8,073 nt of DNA from Candidatus Zixiibacteriota bacterium (GTDB lineage Bacteria; Zixibacteria; MSB-5A5; WJJR01). Of the stretch, positions 1 through 6,092 are shown piece after piece (position 1 is the first letter of the stretch; the number at the start of each line of letters is the position of its first letter). The stretch lies in assembly GCA_020058315.1 (NCBI GenBank), contig JAGVEK010000100.1:1-8073 (forward strand). Reading direction: 5' to 3'. A program made the position numbers and the translations under genes. The notes beneath the pieces are model-generated. The model had not been told where the DNA came from. It searched no databases and saw nothing but the letters and a program-made list of their open reading frames with translations.

Positions 1-606
1 CTCGGCGGCTGCATTCGAATCAGTGAAGGCGTATCGTGTCTGAAAGTCCACCAGCCGCGTATCATAAGCGACGATTGAATCCATGGAAATGCGCGCGACA
101 ATCGTGTCCAGGATCGGATTATCGAAAACCGTCGCCGCCACGGCCAGCGGGGCAGAGTGCACCAATGGGATCCTCTCCCCTGTGATCGGAATCGGCGCGC
201 CCTTTTCGGATTGCATTTCAGACGAAAGCCTGCGCTCGCTTTTGAAGAGGGTTGCGCTACCGATCTGATCCAGCGGTTGCGCGCCGTACTTCGCCAGGAT
301 CAGCCCATCGGATATTGGGGATTTCGTGTCGAGGTAATAGTAACCGCTCGCGAACGGATCCTGATCGACAACGCTGTACTTCACACCGGCCCCGTCGAGG
401 CCACTCGTGCCGCTCCCGTCGGCGACGACGTAGAATTCATTGCCCGATCTGTAGACCGGTTCGAGATGCAGCGCTGCCGCGAGGTCAAAATCAGTGCGGA
501 GGCTGAGGTCCACTCTGATAAGGAATTCGGGGCCAATACCGCTTGCGGCAAGCCCCGTACTTGCGAGTATCAAGACCACCGTCTGAACAAAGACTCGATT
601 CAGCAT
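1..606 (-). CDS. Secreted M28-like metallopeptidase paralogue, N-terminal part (cut by left edge)
   Basis: The reverse strand reads open from an ATG at 606 to the window edge: 202 codons with no stop, so the 3' end is missing. The start has GGAGG about 10 bases upstream. The product opens with a signal peptide (R4, hydrophobic stretch to about residue 20, then AAS). After it, the sequence aligns almost without gaps to the 917-residue peptidase encoded next door. In the 40-residue block from GPEFL to VVADG, 27 residues are identical, including GNEFYVV. Shared downstream anchors are ITGE-IPLV, SIVAYD and TRY-FTDSN. This conserved part is the pro-region that precedes the zinc peptidase domain in the neighbour. 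No catalytic residue is visible here, so peptidase activity is inferred from homology. It lies 71 bases behind its paralogue on the same strand and is probably co-transcribed with it. Confidence 0.88.
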   Translation of the reverse strand, partial: MLNRVFVQTVVLILASTGLAASGIGPEFLIRVDLSLRTDFDLAAALHLEPVYRSGNEFYVVADGSGTSGLDGAGVKYSVVDQDPFASGYYYLDTKSPISDGLILAKYGAQPLDQIGSATLFKSERRLSSEMQSEKGAPIPITGERIPLVHSAPLAVAATVFDNPILDTIVARISMDSIVAYDTRLVDFQTRYAFTDSNAAAE

Positions 607-677
607 GACCCCTTCGCCTCCAATCTCCGGCCGGGCGGATGAGCCGCACACGATCGGAGCGAACACAAGCTACCGCC
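607..677 (-). promoter_or_regulatory. Short intercistronic gap with ribosome binding site of the downstream paralogue
   Basis: These 71 bases separate the two paralogous peptidase genes. Read on the minus strand they end in TTGGAGGCGAAGGGGTC immediately before the ATG at 606; GGAGG is the likely Shine-Dalgarno. I see no hairpin followed by a T run and no convincing promoter, which fits co-transcription of the two genes. Confidence 0.55.
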
Positions 678-3431
678 TCATGCGCATCCCGGCCCCGGGG
701 TCGGGCCGCCATTGAAAACGTATTCGATAATATAGACCACATCCATCACGTCCACGACGCAATCGCCATTCTCATCGGCATTGGCCATTCCGCCGGGAGG
801 CGTTCCGCCTTCAAAGGCGGCGTTGATGAGAGCGATTACGTCCAGGATATCAACGACACCGTCGCCATTCAAATCACCCGCTCCTCCGTGTTGCGTGTCG
901 CCAAACCAGTCGCCCAAGGCTGCCACCAGTGCCTGGGCATCCTGGTTCCGGATGAAGTACAACGGGAGGCCGATAAACGCGACCTTATTGGTGCCGGAGT
1001 CGCGCCGCACTGCCACAGGCAGCGAGGGATTTCCCCCCGATGATGAGTGGTACCTCAGGATGACCTCCGCAGAAGCGTCGGCGGGCGCCATGGTCCAGAT
1101 GTTGTTCAACACTCCCGACCACGGAGAGAAGGCCTTCACGGTGTCAATTACGACGCTGGGGAATCCGCTTTCCCCGTAGCCGCCGATACAATCAAGGGCG
1201 TTCACTCGGCTGATCGTGGAAACATGACAGAGATCATACAGGGCGCCGGCCGACTGCACTTCGCTCGGCGTGGCCCATCCCGTCACTACGAGATTATTGC
1301 CGTAGGACAGAAACCAGTTCAATTTGGCCCAATGATCGGCCGGCCACCGCTCCCACTCATAATCGTCGTCGAGCCAGTACATCGTGCCATACTGCCCGAG
1401 CTCAGATTTATCGACAGATTTGCTGTAGTCGTCGTAGCGGTAGTAACCATGCTGGTAGTTCGAGAAGATCGTGTTGTAGACTGGCCATTGATCCGCTTCG
1501 GGAGGAACACCGGAGACTCCCGATGTCAGATCGGCCAGGAGCGTGCCCTGGTCGAACGAAGCGGGAATCCCGGAGACAAGGCTCGACACTCCGCTGGAGT
1601 TTCCATCGTGGTCAAACGCCAGCACCCGGTAGTAGTAGCGGGTTCTGTCGCTGACCGTCATGTCGGTGTAAGAATTTGTTCCGAGTGACGCGACGTATAT
1701 ACCGAGAGCGCTTGAATCGGTGCCGCGATACAGCACGTAATGATCGAAGTCCAGTTCGGCCGTCGGATCCCACTGCAGTTCGATGCGGCGGTACTCCACG
1801 TTGGCAAGCACTCCACTCGGAACCCGTGGCAGGTGATAGGGCGCCAGACTGGTCTCGGTCCGCGCAATCGATTCTGCCCCTGAGGTGTCGATAGCGGTGA
1901 CCGTGGCGAAGTACAGCTCGCCCTCCGCCAGACCATTCAAGCGAGCCGTCGTTCCCCCTCCGGCCGGAACCTCCATCGATGCCGTGTAATAGCCGGGACC
2001 GGGTCCGTAGTAGATGCGGTACGATTCGATGTCTGCGCCGAGGACTGTCTCCCATTGGATCTCGAGCGATTGGCCATCGCCGACGTCCCAGAGTTGGACG
2101 GATTGAACACCGGCGGGGGCTTTGGCGACGTAGTAGGTGGTCATGCCCATCATGCGCGCGATGTCTGTCCAATACGGGAAGTCGAGCCGGGCGAGGGTGT
2201 CGATGTCGGTATGCCAGCCAGGGGTGTCAAAATCACCCTCTGCGCCATAGATGAAATGGTATCCCCTCTGCCCGAAGTAGTAGTGATCGGATCCACCGCC
2301 GACGGACGCATTGATGTAGGGAATAAGCGTGGTGCGAGACTGAGCGAGTTGCGCTGCCAGGCTGGCGTATGCGAGTGACGCCGGATTCGTATTGATCCAC
2401 ACGTTGTTGACAGCATCCGGATTCCAGCCGATCATGTCCATGTTGAGCATCAGTTCAATGTCCCACCCGTATGTCTGCGCGAGCGCCGAGTAGTAATTGC
2501 TGCCGTAGAGCCCCTGCTCCTCGGCGCCGAACGGGATGAAGATGATTGTCTTGCGGGTCGGAATGCCGGCGAGGACGCGGGCGATCTCCATCACCGCCGC
2601 CGTCCCTGAGGCGTTGTCATCGGCACCCGGCGCAAATATCATCGGGTCCGATTGCTGGTTGTATGAATCGAAATGCGCACCGATGATGATGAGTTTCCCA
2701 GGTTCGATGGTGCCCAGCTTCTTGCAGATCACGTTGTGACTGTACCAGCCGGATCCAACGCCAAACGTGTCGGTCTTGACATCGGTGTAGCCGAACGACA
2801 GGAACTTCTGCTTCAGGTAGCTGATGGCGGCAAGATTCGAATCGGTGTATGTGTAGCGTGTCCGGAAGTTCATCAGTCTCCGGTCGTAGGCGACGACTGA
2901 ATCTTGATTAATGCGTGCCGCGATCGAGTCAAGCCACGGATCAGGACCGATGAATCCGGCACTGGTCATCGCCGGCATGTACACCAGCGGGATCGACTCC
3001 CCGGTGATCTGGACCGGGGCCTCCCCGGCAAGATGGGCCGCCCACATCAGCGGCTGATCCGCCTTCCAGAGTGCGCCCCCGTCGAAAAGATCGATCGGCT
3101 CGGCACCCAATTTGGCGAGTCCGCCGGGTTCGGTGAACGGCGTCTTTGAGTCGACGAAATAGAACCCATCGACGAATGGGCTGGTTTCAATCACGGTATA
3201 TTGGACACCGGATTTGTCAAGCTTGTCGAGCATCAGCCCATCGCTGACGACATAGAATTCATTGCCCCAGCGAAATACCGGCTCAATCCCCAGCGCGGCG
3301 GCGCGATCAAATGAGGACCGCGACTGCAAGTTCACGCGCAGAAGAAACTTAGGGCCAAACGCGCCCGCCCCCGTTTGTGAAAACAGCAACAAGAACAAAA
3401 AGGCTGCCAATGCGACCAGACGTCTTGACAT
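678..3431 (-). CDS. Secreted M28 zinc metallopeptidase with two fibronectin-like domains and C-terminal dockerin
   Basis: A 917-residue exported peptidase that probably removes N-terminal residues or cleaves peptides outside the cell. Order of parts: signal peptide (1 to about 24); pro-region (27-195) shared with the gene at 1-606; M28 domain (about 200-437); two fibronectin type III-like domains (about 442-530 and 535-625); an alpha/beta domain (about 630-845) resembling glutamine-amidotransferase-like folds; and a dockerin (850-917). The M28 metal-site motifs are all present: H253 in GAHFDS, D271 in GADDNASG, E304/E305 in GAEEQG, D332 in NMDMIG and H383 in SDHYYF. The dockerin has two calcium loops, D853-N855-D857-D864 and D886-N888-D890-D897. 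The ATG at 3431 is preceded by GGGAGGT only three bases away and fits the signal peptide. The assignment to M28 is secure. The substrate is unknown, and no cohesin partner is encoded in this window. Confidence 0.95.
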   Translation of the reverse strand: MSRRLVALAAFLFLLLFSQTGAGAFGPKFLLRVNLQSRSSFDRAAALGIEPVFRWGNEFYVVSDGLMLDKLDKSGVQYTVIETSPFVDGFYFVDSKTPFTEPGGLAKLGAEPIDLFDGGALWKADQPLMWAAHLAGEAPVQITGESIPLVYMPAMTSAGFIGPDPWLDSIAARINQDSVVAYDRRLMNFRTRYTYTDSNLAAISYLKQKFLSFGYTDVKTDTFGVGSGWYSHNVICKKLGTIEPGKLIIIGAHFDSYNQQSDPMIFAPGADDNASGTAAVMEIARVLAGIPTRKTIIFIPFGAEEQGLYGSNYYSALAQTYGWDIELMLNMDMIGWNPDAVNNVWINTNPASLAYASLAAQLAQSRTTLIPYINASVGGGSDHYYFGQRGYHFIYGAEGDFDTPGWHTDIDTLARLDFPYWTDIARMMGMTTYYVAKAPAGVQSVQLWDVGDGQSLEIQWETVLGADIESYRIYYGPGPGYYTASMEVPAGGGTTARLNGLAEGELYFATVTAIDTSGAESIARTETSLAPYHLPRVPSGVLANVEYRRIELQWDPTAELDFDHYVLYRGTDSSALGIYVASLGTNSYTDMTVSDRTRYYYRVLAFDHDGNSSGVSSLVSGIPASFDQGTLLADLTSGVSGVPPEADQWPVYNTIFSNYQHGYYRYDDYSKSVDKSELGQYGTMYWLDDDYEWERWPADHWAKLNWFLSYGNNLVVTGWATPSEVQSAGALYDLCHVSTISRVNALDCIGGYGESGFPSVVIDTVKAFSPWSGVLNNIWTMAPADASAEVILRYHSSSGGNPSLPVAVRRDSGTNKVAFIGLPLYFIRNQDAQALVAALGDWFGDTQHGGAGDLNGDGVVDILDVIALINAAFEGGTPPGGMANADENGDCVVDVMDVVYIIEYVFNGGPTPGPGCA

Positions 3432-3476
3432 TTTACCTCCCGATGCGGCTCACGCGGCACTACTGGTAAGAACTGG

Positions 3477-3501
3477 GGCCAGCCGATTTCACCGGATGGC
3501 C
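3477..3501. repeat. Imperfect inverted repeat in the peptidase leader
   Basis: GGCCA-G-CCG, a 7-base centre, then CGG-A-TGGCC: eight of nine arm positions pair. It sits about 46-70 bases upstream of the peptidase ATG and downstream of the candidate promoter at 3581-3608. It would form a hairpin in the leader RNA or could be an operator. In DNA this GC-rich it may also be chance. Confidence 0.35.
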
Positions 3502-3580
3502 GGTATCAGTATTCGACGATTCAACGCGGGCATCTTTCGGACATTGCGAGACACTGGCACGCCCGCCGCCTGCCAAGCCC

Positions 3581-3608
3581 AATCTAATACATTCCTGGCG
3601 GTTTTCAA
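3581..3608 (-). promoter_or_regulatory. Candidate promoter for the peptidase genes
   Basis: On the minus strand TTGAAA (3608-3603) and TAGATT (3586-3581) are separated by 16 bases. This is a moderate match to a sigma-70-type promoter (5/6 and 4/6). It lies in a locally AT-richer stretch of the 397-base gap upstream of the peptidase. Transcription would begin near 3574, giving a leader of about 140 bases. This is sequence similarity only, and sigma-factor preferences in this lineage may differ. Confidence 0.35.
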
Positions 3609-3714
3609 TTCCCTAAAGTCGCAAATTTTACGGATTGCAGACGCCTGCAGCAGTATTGGCGAACCGCATCCCCAGGCCACACCGGGAACGCGGGCAGATG
3701 CCAGGCCGTGATTT

Positions 3715-3732
3715 CGATCCGAGCGCGGATCG
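3715..3732. repeat. Perfect 7-bp hairpin, first of a back-to-back pair
   Basis: CGATCCG-AGCG-CGGATCG is a perfect seven-base stem with a four-base loop in the gap between the small orphan gene and the peptidase. Neither strand has a T run after it, so it is not a standard intrinsic terminator. It is followed after three bases by a second hairpin (3736-3765). Confidence 0.5.
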
Positions 3733-3735
3733 CAC

Positions 3736-3765
3736 TGGGGGATCTGGATTGCCAGCTATCTCCCA
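3736..3765. repeat. Twelve-pair hairpin, second of a back-to-back pair
   Basis: TGGGGGAT pairs with ATCTCCCA (one G-T wobble). Inside it CTGG pairs with CCAG around the loop ATTG, leaving a two-base CT bulge. The hairpin begins three bases after the one at 3715-3732. On the minus strand it lies about 64 bases after the stop of the 56-residue gene. It may protect or end that gene's transcript, but no T run follows. Confidence 0.45.
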
Positions 3766-3828
3766 AGGCGCCCGAGAACACCGCAGACCCGTTTAGTCAG
3801 GACCAACCGTCCCTGGAACAGCAGAGCT

Positions 3829-3999
3829 TCAGGACCAGAATCGCGTCGTCAACTCGGTCCGGAAGAGAAGATAGCGTCCTTTGATGACTTCCTGCACCAC
3901 GCGCTGAAACCGCTCAGGCGCCAGAACCTGCAATCCGTAGAGATTCCAGCATGTCTTCTCGGACTCGCGCACGAACGGGACCACTTTGCGTTTTGGCAT
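3829..3999 (-). CDS. Small orphan protein, 56 residues
   Basis: I do not recognise this protein. It starts MPKRKVVPFV, has a basic N-terminus and no signal peptide or membrane segment, and ends in TTRFWS. The central part (VLAPERFQRVVQEVIKG) looks helical and amphipathic. The ATG at 3999 is preceded by AGGAGA with six bases of spacing, which is good support for translation from this point. The frame stays open upstream to a GTG at 4149, which would give 106 residues. That start has no Shine-Dalgarno and its 50 extra residues look uncharacteristic, so I prefer the short form. It is isolated: 298 bases separate it from the gene upstream and about 400 from the peptidase start downstream. A non-coding alternative cannot be excluded. 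Confidence 0.5.
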   Translation of the reverse strand: MPKRKVVPFVRESEKTCWNLYGLQVLAPERFQRVVQEVIKGRYLLFRTELTTRFWS

Positions 4000-4069
4000 G
4001 ACCATTCTCCTGCCGGGGAAGTGTGACGTGAGGTAATTGGGGCGCAATCCAGCATGGTCGATCACCAGT

Positions 4070-4106
4070 GCCGCGACAGCGGCGTCAGAGTCGCGAAAGC
4101 GACGCC
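4070..4106. repeat. Two tetraloop hairpins upstream of the small orphan gene
   Basis: GCCGC-GACA-GCGGC (4070-4083) and GTCGC-GAAA-GCGAC (4090-4103) are perfect five-base stems with four-base loops, six bases apart. GGCGTC (4081-4086) can instead pair with GACGCC (4101-4106), so the two small stems compete with a longer-range one. On the plus strand the second loop is GAAA, a stable GNRA type. There is no direct evidence that this is transcribed. Confidence 0.35.
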
Positions 4107-4149
4107 AACAAGCGGTTCGTGGTAAATGAAGGGGTCTGAAACGTGTCAC

Positions 4150-4177
4150 GCCGTCAGGGGTTCTGTGAGGTGACGGC
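4150..4177. repeat. Inverted half-sites GCCGTCA / TGACGGC
   Basis: GCCGTCA (4150-4156) and its exact complement TGACGGC (4171-4177) are 14 bases apart. The same seven-base half-sites form a compact dyad in the lipoprotein leader at 6136-6151. The short palindrome CGTGTCACG (4142-4150) abuts it. A TATTAT on the minus strand (4203-4198) could be a -10 element for the small orphan gene. That would place these half-sites just downstream of a start point near 4191. Operator, hairpin and chance are all possible. Confidence 0.4.
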
Positions 4178-4297
4178 AGACCGCGTTAACTCTAATCATA
4201 ATACGGGGAGAGATGTAACCGTGTTAGAGCCGGTTTGGCAGAGGGCAAACAGCCCGTTCGAAGTCCCGTGGCTCCGGGCGGCCTCGAAACACCGGCG

Positions 4298-4819
4298 TCA
4301 TTGCTTGCCTCGGACATGCTTGAGCAAAGAGTCAAACTGGGCGGAGGAAAGTCCAAACCGCGCCCGGACCATGGACGCGACCTCATTGATCGCGACGCGC
4401 CGCTCGTACACCGACAAGTCGGACGGCAGGGCGAGCAGGCCCCTGTCGTACTCCCTGAGGACGGCCACCGTGAGCGTATCCGAGGTGGCGAGCCGGCGGG
4501 CAGTTACGGAGGTGCCGGGCAGTGATGGCGCGCCGGGGAAGGTCGAATCGAGAACGATGGCCGCCAGAGACTCCCGGGAAACACCTCCGGCGATGACGTC
4601 CGAAGCCATCGAATCCAGCGTCTTGCGGAGCTGCGACGACAATTCCTGCCATCGGGCATCAAGCGCACTGTTCATCCGCTGCTGCCAGAGGGCTCGTTCG
4701 ACAGCCGTGTTTGCCTCCCGGCGCTGCTCACGCCGGCGTTCGGCGAATTTCTCCGCGATGGTCAAGCCCAGGATGAGGATCACCAAGCCACTCAGTATCA
4801 ATAGGTCACGCGTCTTCAA
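4298..4819 (-). CDS. Single-pass membrane protein of unknown function
   Basis: I do not recognise a family. The product has a short charged N-terminus (KTRD), one hydrophobic segment (LLILSGLVILILGLTIA), then a strongly basic, probably helical stretch (EKFAERRREQRREA) and a soluble tail of about 135 residues. The tail is helix-rich and ends in FDSLLKHVRGKQ. I chose the TTG at 4819 because GGGAGGT lies four bases before it and it places the membrane segment next to the N-terminus, giving 173 residues. An in-frame ATG at 4846 would give 182 but lacks a comparable ribosome binding site. The basic stretch after the membrane segment would favour a cytoplasmic tail by the positive-inside rule. The gene begins 45 bases after the methyltransferase stop on the same strand and is probably in its operon. 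Confidence 0.7.
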   Translation of the reverse strand: MKTRDLLILSGLVILILGLTIAEKFAERRREQRREANTAVERALWQQRMNSALDARWQELSSQLRKTLDSMASDVIAGGVSRESLAAIVLDSTFPGAPSLPGTSVTARRLATSDTLTVAVLREYDRGLLALPSDLSVYERRVAINEVASMVRARFGLSSAQFDSLLKHVRGKQ

Positions 4820-4864
4820 ATGCACCTCCCGCCCCGGCATGATCATCGCCGCGGCCCATCAACT

Positions 4865-5644
4865 CTAAGTCAACTTGACTGCCACCCATGCCGCGAGCCG
4901 GTGGACCAGCTCGATACTCCTGCCCCTGACCAGTACTTCCAAACCACTGGATTTCTTCCGGGACGCTTCGATCAGCATCCGGTGCGTCCGTTCCAGCGTC
5001 CCCTCATCGGGATTCACCTTAGCCATCCAGAGGTCGAAAGGGTACCTAACGCGCCATCTGGTCTCACGTTCAATCGTCACGCCGCAGTCGATGAGGAACG
5101 ACCGGATCTCGGCTCGGGTGTGCAGCCGCTGATGCGACGGATCGCGTGAGCGCTCGATGCGATCGTGGATATCACGCCACGCACGGTCATCCGATGGGTC
5201 AATGTCGGCGACAATCAGATACCCCGGAGCCCGCAATACCCGGATCAGTTCACTGATGACGGCTGCCGGTTCGGCGAAATGATGCAGCCCATCCCAACAG
5301 ATTACCCTGTCAAACATGCCGTCTGCGAAGTCCAGATGGGCAGCATCCCCGACCTGGAATGAGGTGTTGTCGAGCCCTTCTTCCACGGTGCGGGTGGCGG
5401 CGGCAGCAATCATGGTTTCCGAGGAGTCGACACCAACGACATAGCTGCAAACAGGCGCGATTTCAAATGCCAGCGACCCGTCGGCACAAGGAACATCGAG
5501 GACACGATCATGAGGCATGATCCCGGCGAACACTCGCATCAGTCCGGGAAGATCATCCCGGCCAACCGTGGCACTGTCGCGTTCATCCAGCCGTGCGGCC
5601 CTGTCGGCTTCGCCACGATCCCGTCGTCCGTCTGCGCTGATCAC
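4865..5644 (-). CDS. Class I SAM-dependent methyltransferase
   Basis: A 259-residue cytoplasmic enzyme that should transfer a methyl group from S-adenosylmethionine; the acceptor is unknown. The Rossmann-like motifs are visible in order: motif I VLDVPCADG (residues about 48-56), the acidic end of strand 2 in VVGVDSSETM (D73), GDAAHLDF (D100) and ICWDGLHHF (about 115-123), then a helical C-terminal part. Motif I has P-C-A-D-G where most relatives have G-C-G-x-G. The frame is open to 5962, but the first 106 codons read like non-coding sequence. The GTG at 5644 has GGAAGGA five bases upstream and leaves about 45 residues before motif I, normal for the family. UbiE/methyltransferase-11-like enzymes are the closest look-alikes. 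It is the first gene of a probable two-gene unit with the membrane protein. Confidence 0.85.
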   Translation of the reverse strand: MISADGRRDRGEADRAARLDERDSATVGRDDLPGLMRVFAGIMPHDRVLDVPCADGSLAFEIAPVCSYVVGVDSSETMIAAAATRTVEEGLDNTSFQVGDAAHLDFADGMFDRVICWDGLHHFAEPAAVISELIRVLRAPGYLIVADIDPSDDRAWRDIHDRIERSRDPSHQRLHTRAEIRSFLIDCGVTIERETRWRVRYPFDLWMAKVNPDEGTLERTHRMLIEASRKKSSGLEVLVRGRSIELVHRLAAWVAVKLT

Positions 5645-5684
5645 CGTCGTCCTTCCACCGGCGCAACATATCAGGGACGAGTCA

Positions 5685-5707
5685 GGGCGCAAGCCTGATT
5701 TGCGCCC
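5685..5707. repeat. Perfect 8-bp inverted repeat upstream of the methyltransferase
   Basis: GGGCGCAA (5685-5692) and TTGCGCCC (5700-5707) form a perfect stem around a seven-base loop. It lies about 40-63 bases upstream of the GTG at 5644, just before its ribosome binding site. No T run follows on either strand, so it is not a standard terminator. It fits a leader hairpin or an operator. Confidence 0.5.
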
Positions 5708-5721
5708 CGGATCATTCGGGG
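5705..5721. repeat. Second hairpin, sharing bases with the 8-bp inverted repeat
   Basis: CCCCG (5705-5709) and CGGGG (5717-5721) pair around a seven-base loop. Bases 5705-5707 also belong to the stem at 5685-5707, so both full stems cannot form at once. Confidence 0.4.
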
Positions 5722-5864
5722 TGTTCTGGAGGCAACCGCCGGGAACGTCCTGACCACCGAGCGGAATCACAGCCGTCAACACGCCCTCCTGAACTGAGGT
5801 GGAGCCTCTGCGTGTGACCGACCTCGGGATACCTCCGGCACGCCGCCAGTCCGCGGCGCCACGG

Positions 5865-5896
5865 TGTATATGCTTCCGCGCCGTGGGACTTGTCAA
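5865..5896 (-). promoter_or_regulatory. Possible methyltransferase promoter
   Basis: On the minus strand there is an exact TTGACA (5896-5891). Downstream lie TATACA after 20 bases, or CATATA after 18 bases. The -35 match is perfect but the -10 is weak or badly spaced, so support is modest. A start here would give the methyltransferase a leader of roughly 215 bases that includes the overlapping hairpins. Confidence 0.25.
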
Positions 5897-6012
5897 AGAA
5901 TCGGGCAAACCCGCCACGGTGGGTCCACACGTTCGGAAGGCGAAACCGAGGTCCCTCAGCAAGCCCCGGGATGTGCCGTAAGAGCGCCAAATTCATTGAC
6001 ATCAGCCACCGA

Positions 6013-6041
6013 GTCTGAGGGAATATTGCTGGGTCTGAGGG
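6013..6041 (+). repeat. GTCTGAGGG direct repeat with 20-base period
   Basis: GTCTGAGGG occurs at 6013-6021 and 6033-6041, exactly 20 bases apart (about two helical turns). It lies 52-80 bases upstream of the -35 element of the lipoprotein promoter. Spacing and position resemble binding sites for a dimeric activator. There are only two copies, so chance remains possible. Confidence 0.35.
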
Positions 6042-6092
6042 GTAATGCCCGGAGGACCGGTCGGACCACCGTTGGCGTGGGGCGGTTTTCGC

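Noticed and set aside
639..1688. Long plus-strand frames opposite the peptidase (for example 639-1043 and 1047-1688)
   Set aside because: They are shadows of the strongly supported minus-strand peptidase in GC-rich DNA; the products match nothing recognisable and have no ribosome binding sites.
3489..3680. 63-residue minus-strand frame upstream of the peptidase
   Set aside because: It would start at a GTG with no ribosome binding site and overlaps the best promoter candidate for the peptidase; nothing in the product is recognisable.
4000..4149. Upstream extension of the 56-residue gene to a GTG at 4149
   Set aside because: No Shine-Dalgarno at the GTG; the ATG at 3999 has one. The region also forms competing hairpins.
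4227..4290. tRNA-like stretch with TTCGAA and flanking GAGCC / GGCTC
   Set aside because: The putative T-arm does not pair, the distance between the outer arms (about 47 bases) is too short for a tRNA, and no acceptor stem or anticodon arm can be drawn.
5685..5707. Intrinsic terminator at the eight-base inverted repeat
   Set aside because: No T run follows on either strand and no gene ends there.
5645..5962. N-terminal extension of the methyltransferase to an ATG at 5962
   Set aside because: The 106 extra residues look like translated non-coding DNA, and the GTG at 5644 has a well-spaced GGAAGGA and gives the normal length before motif I.
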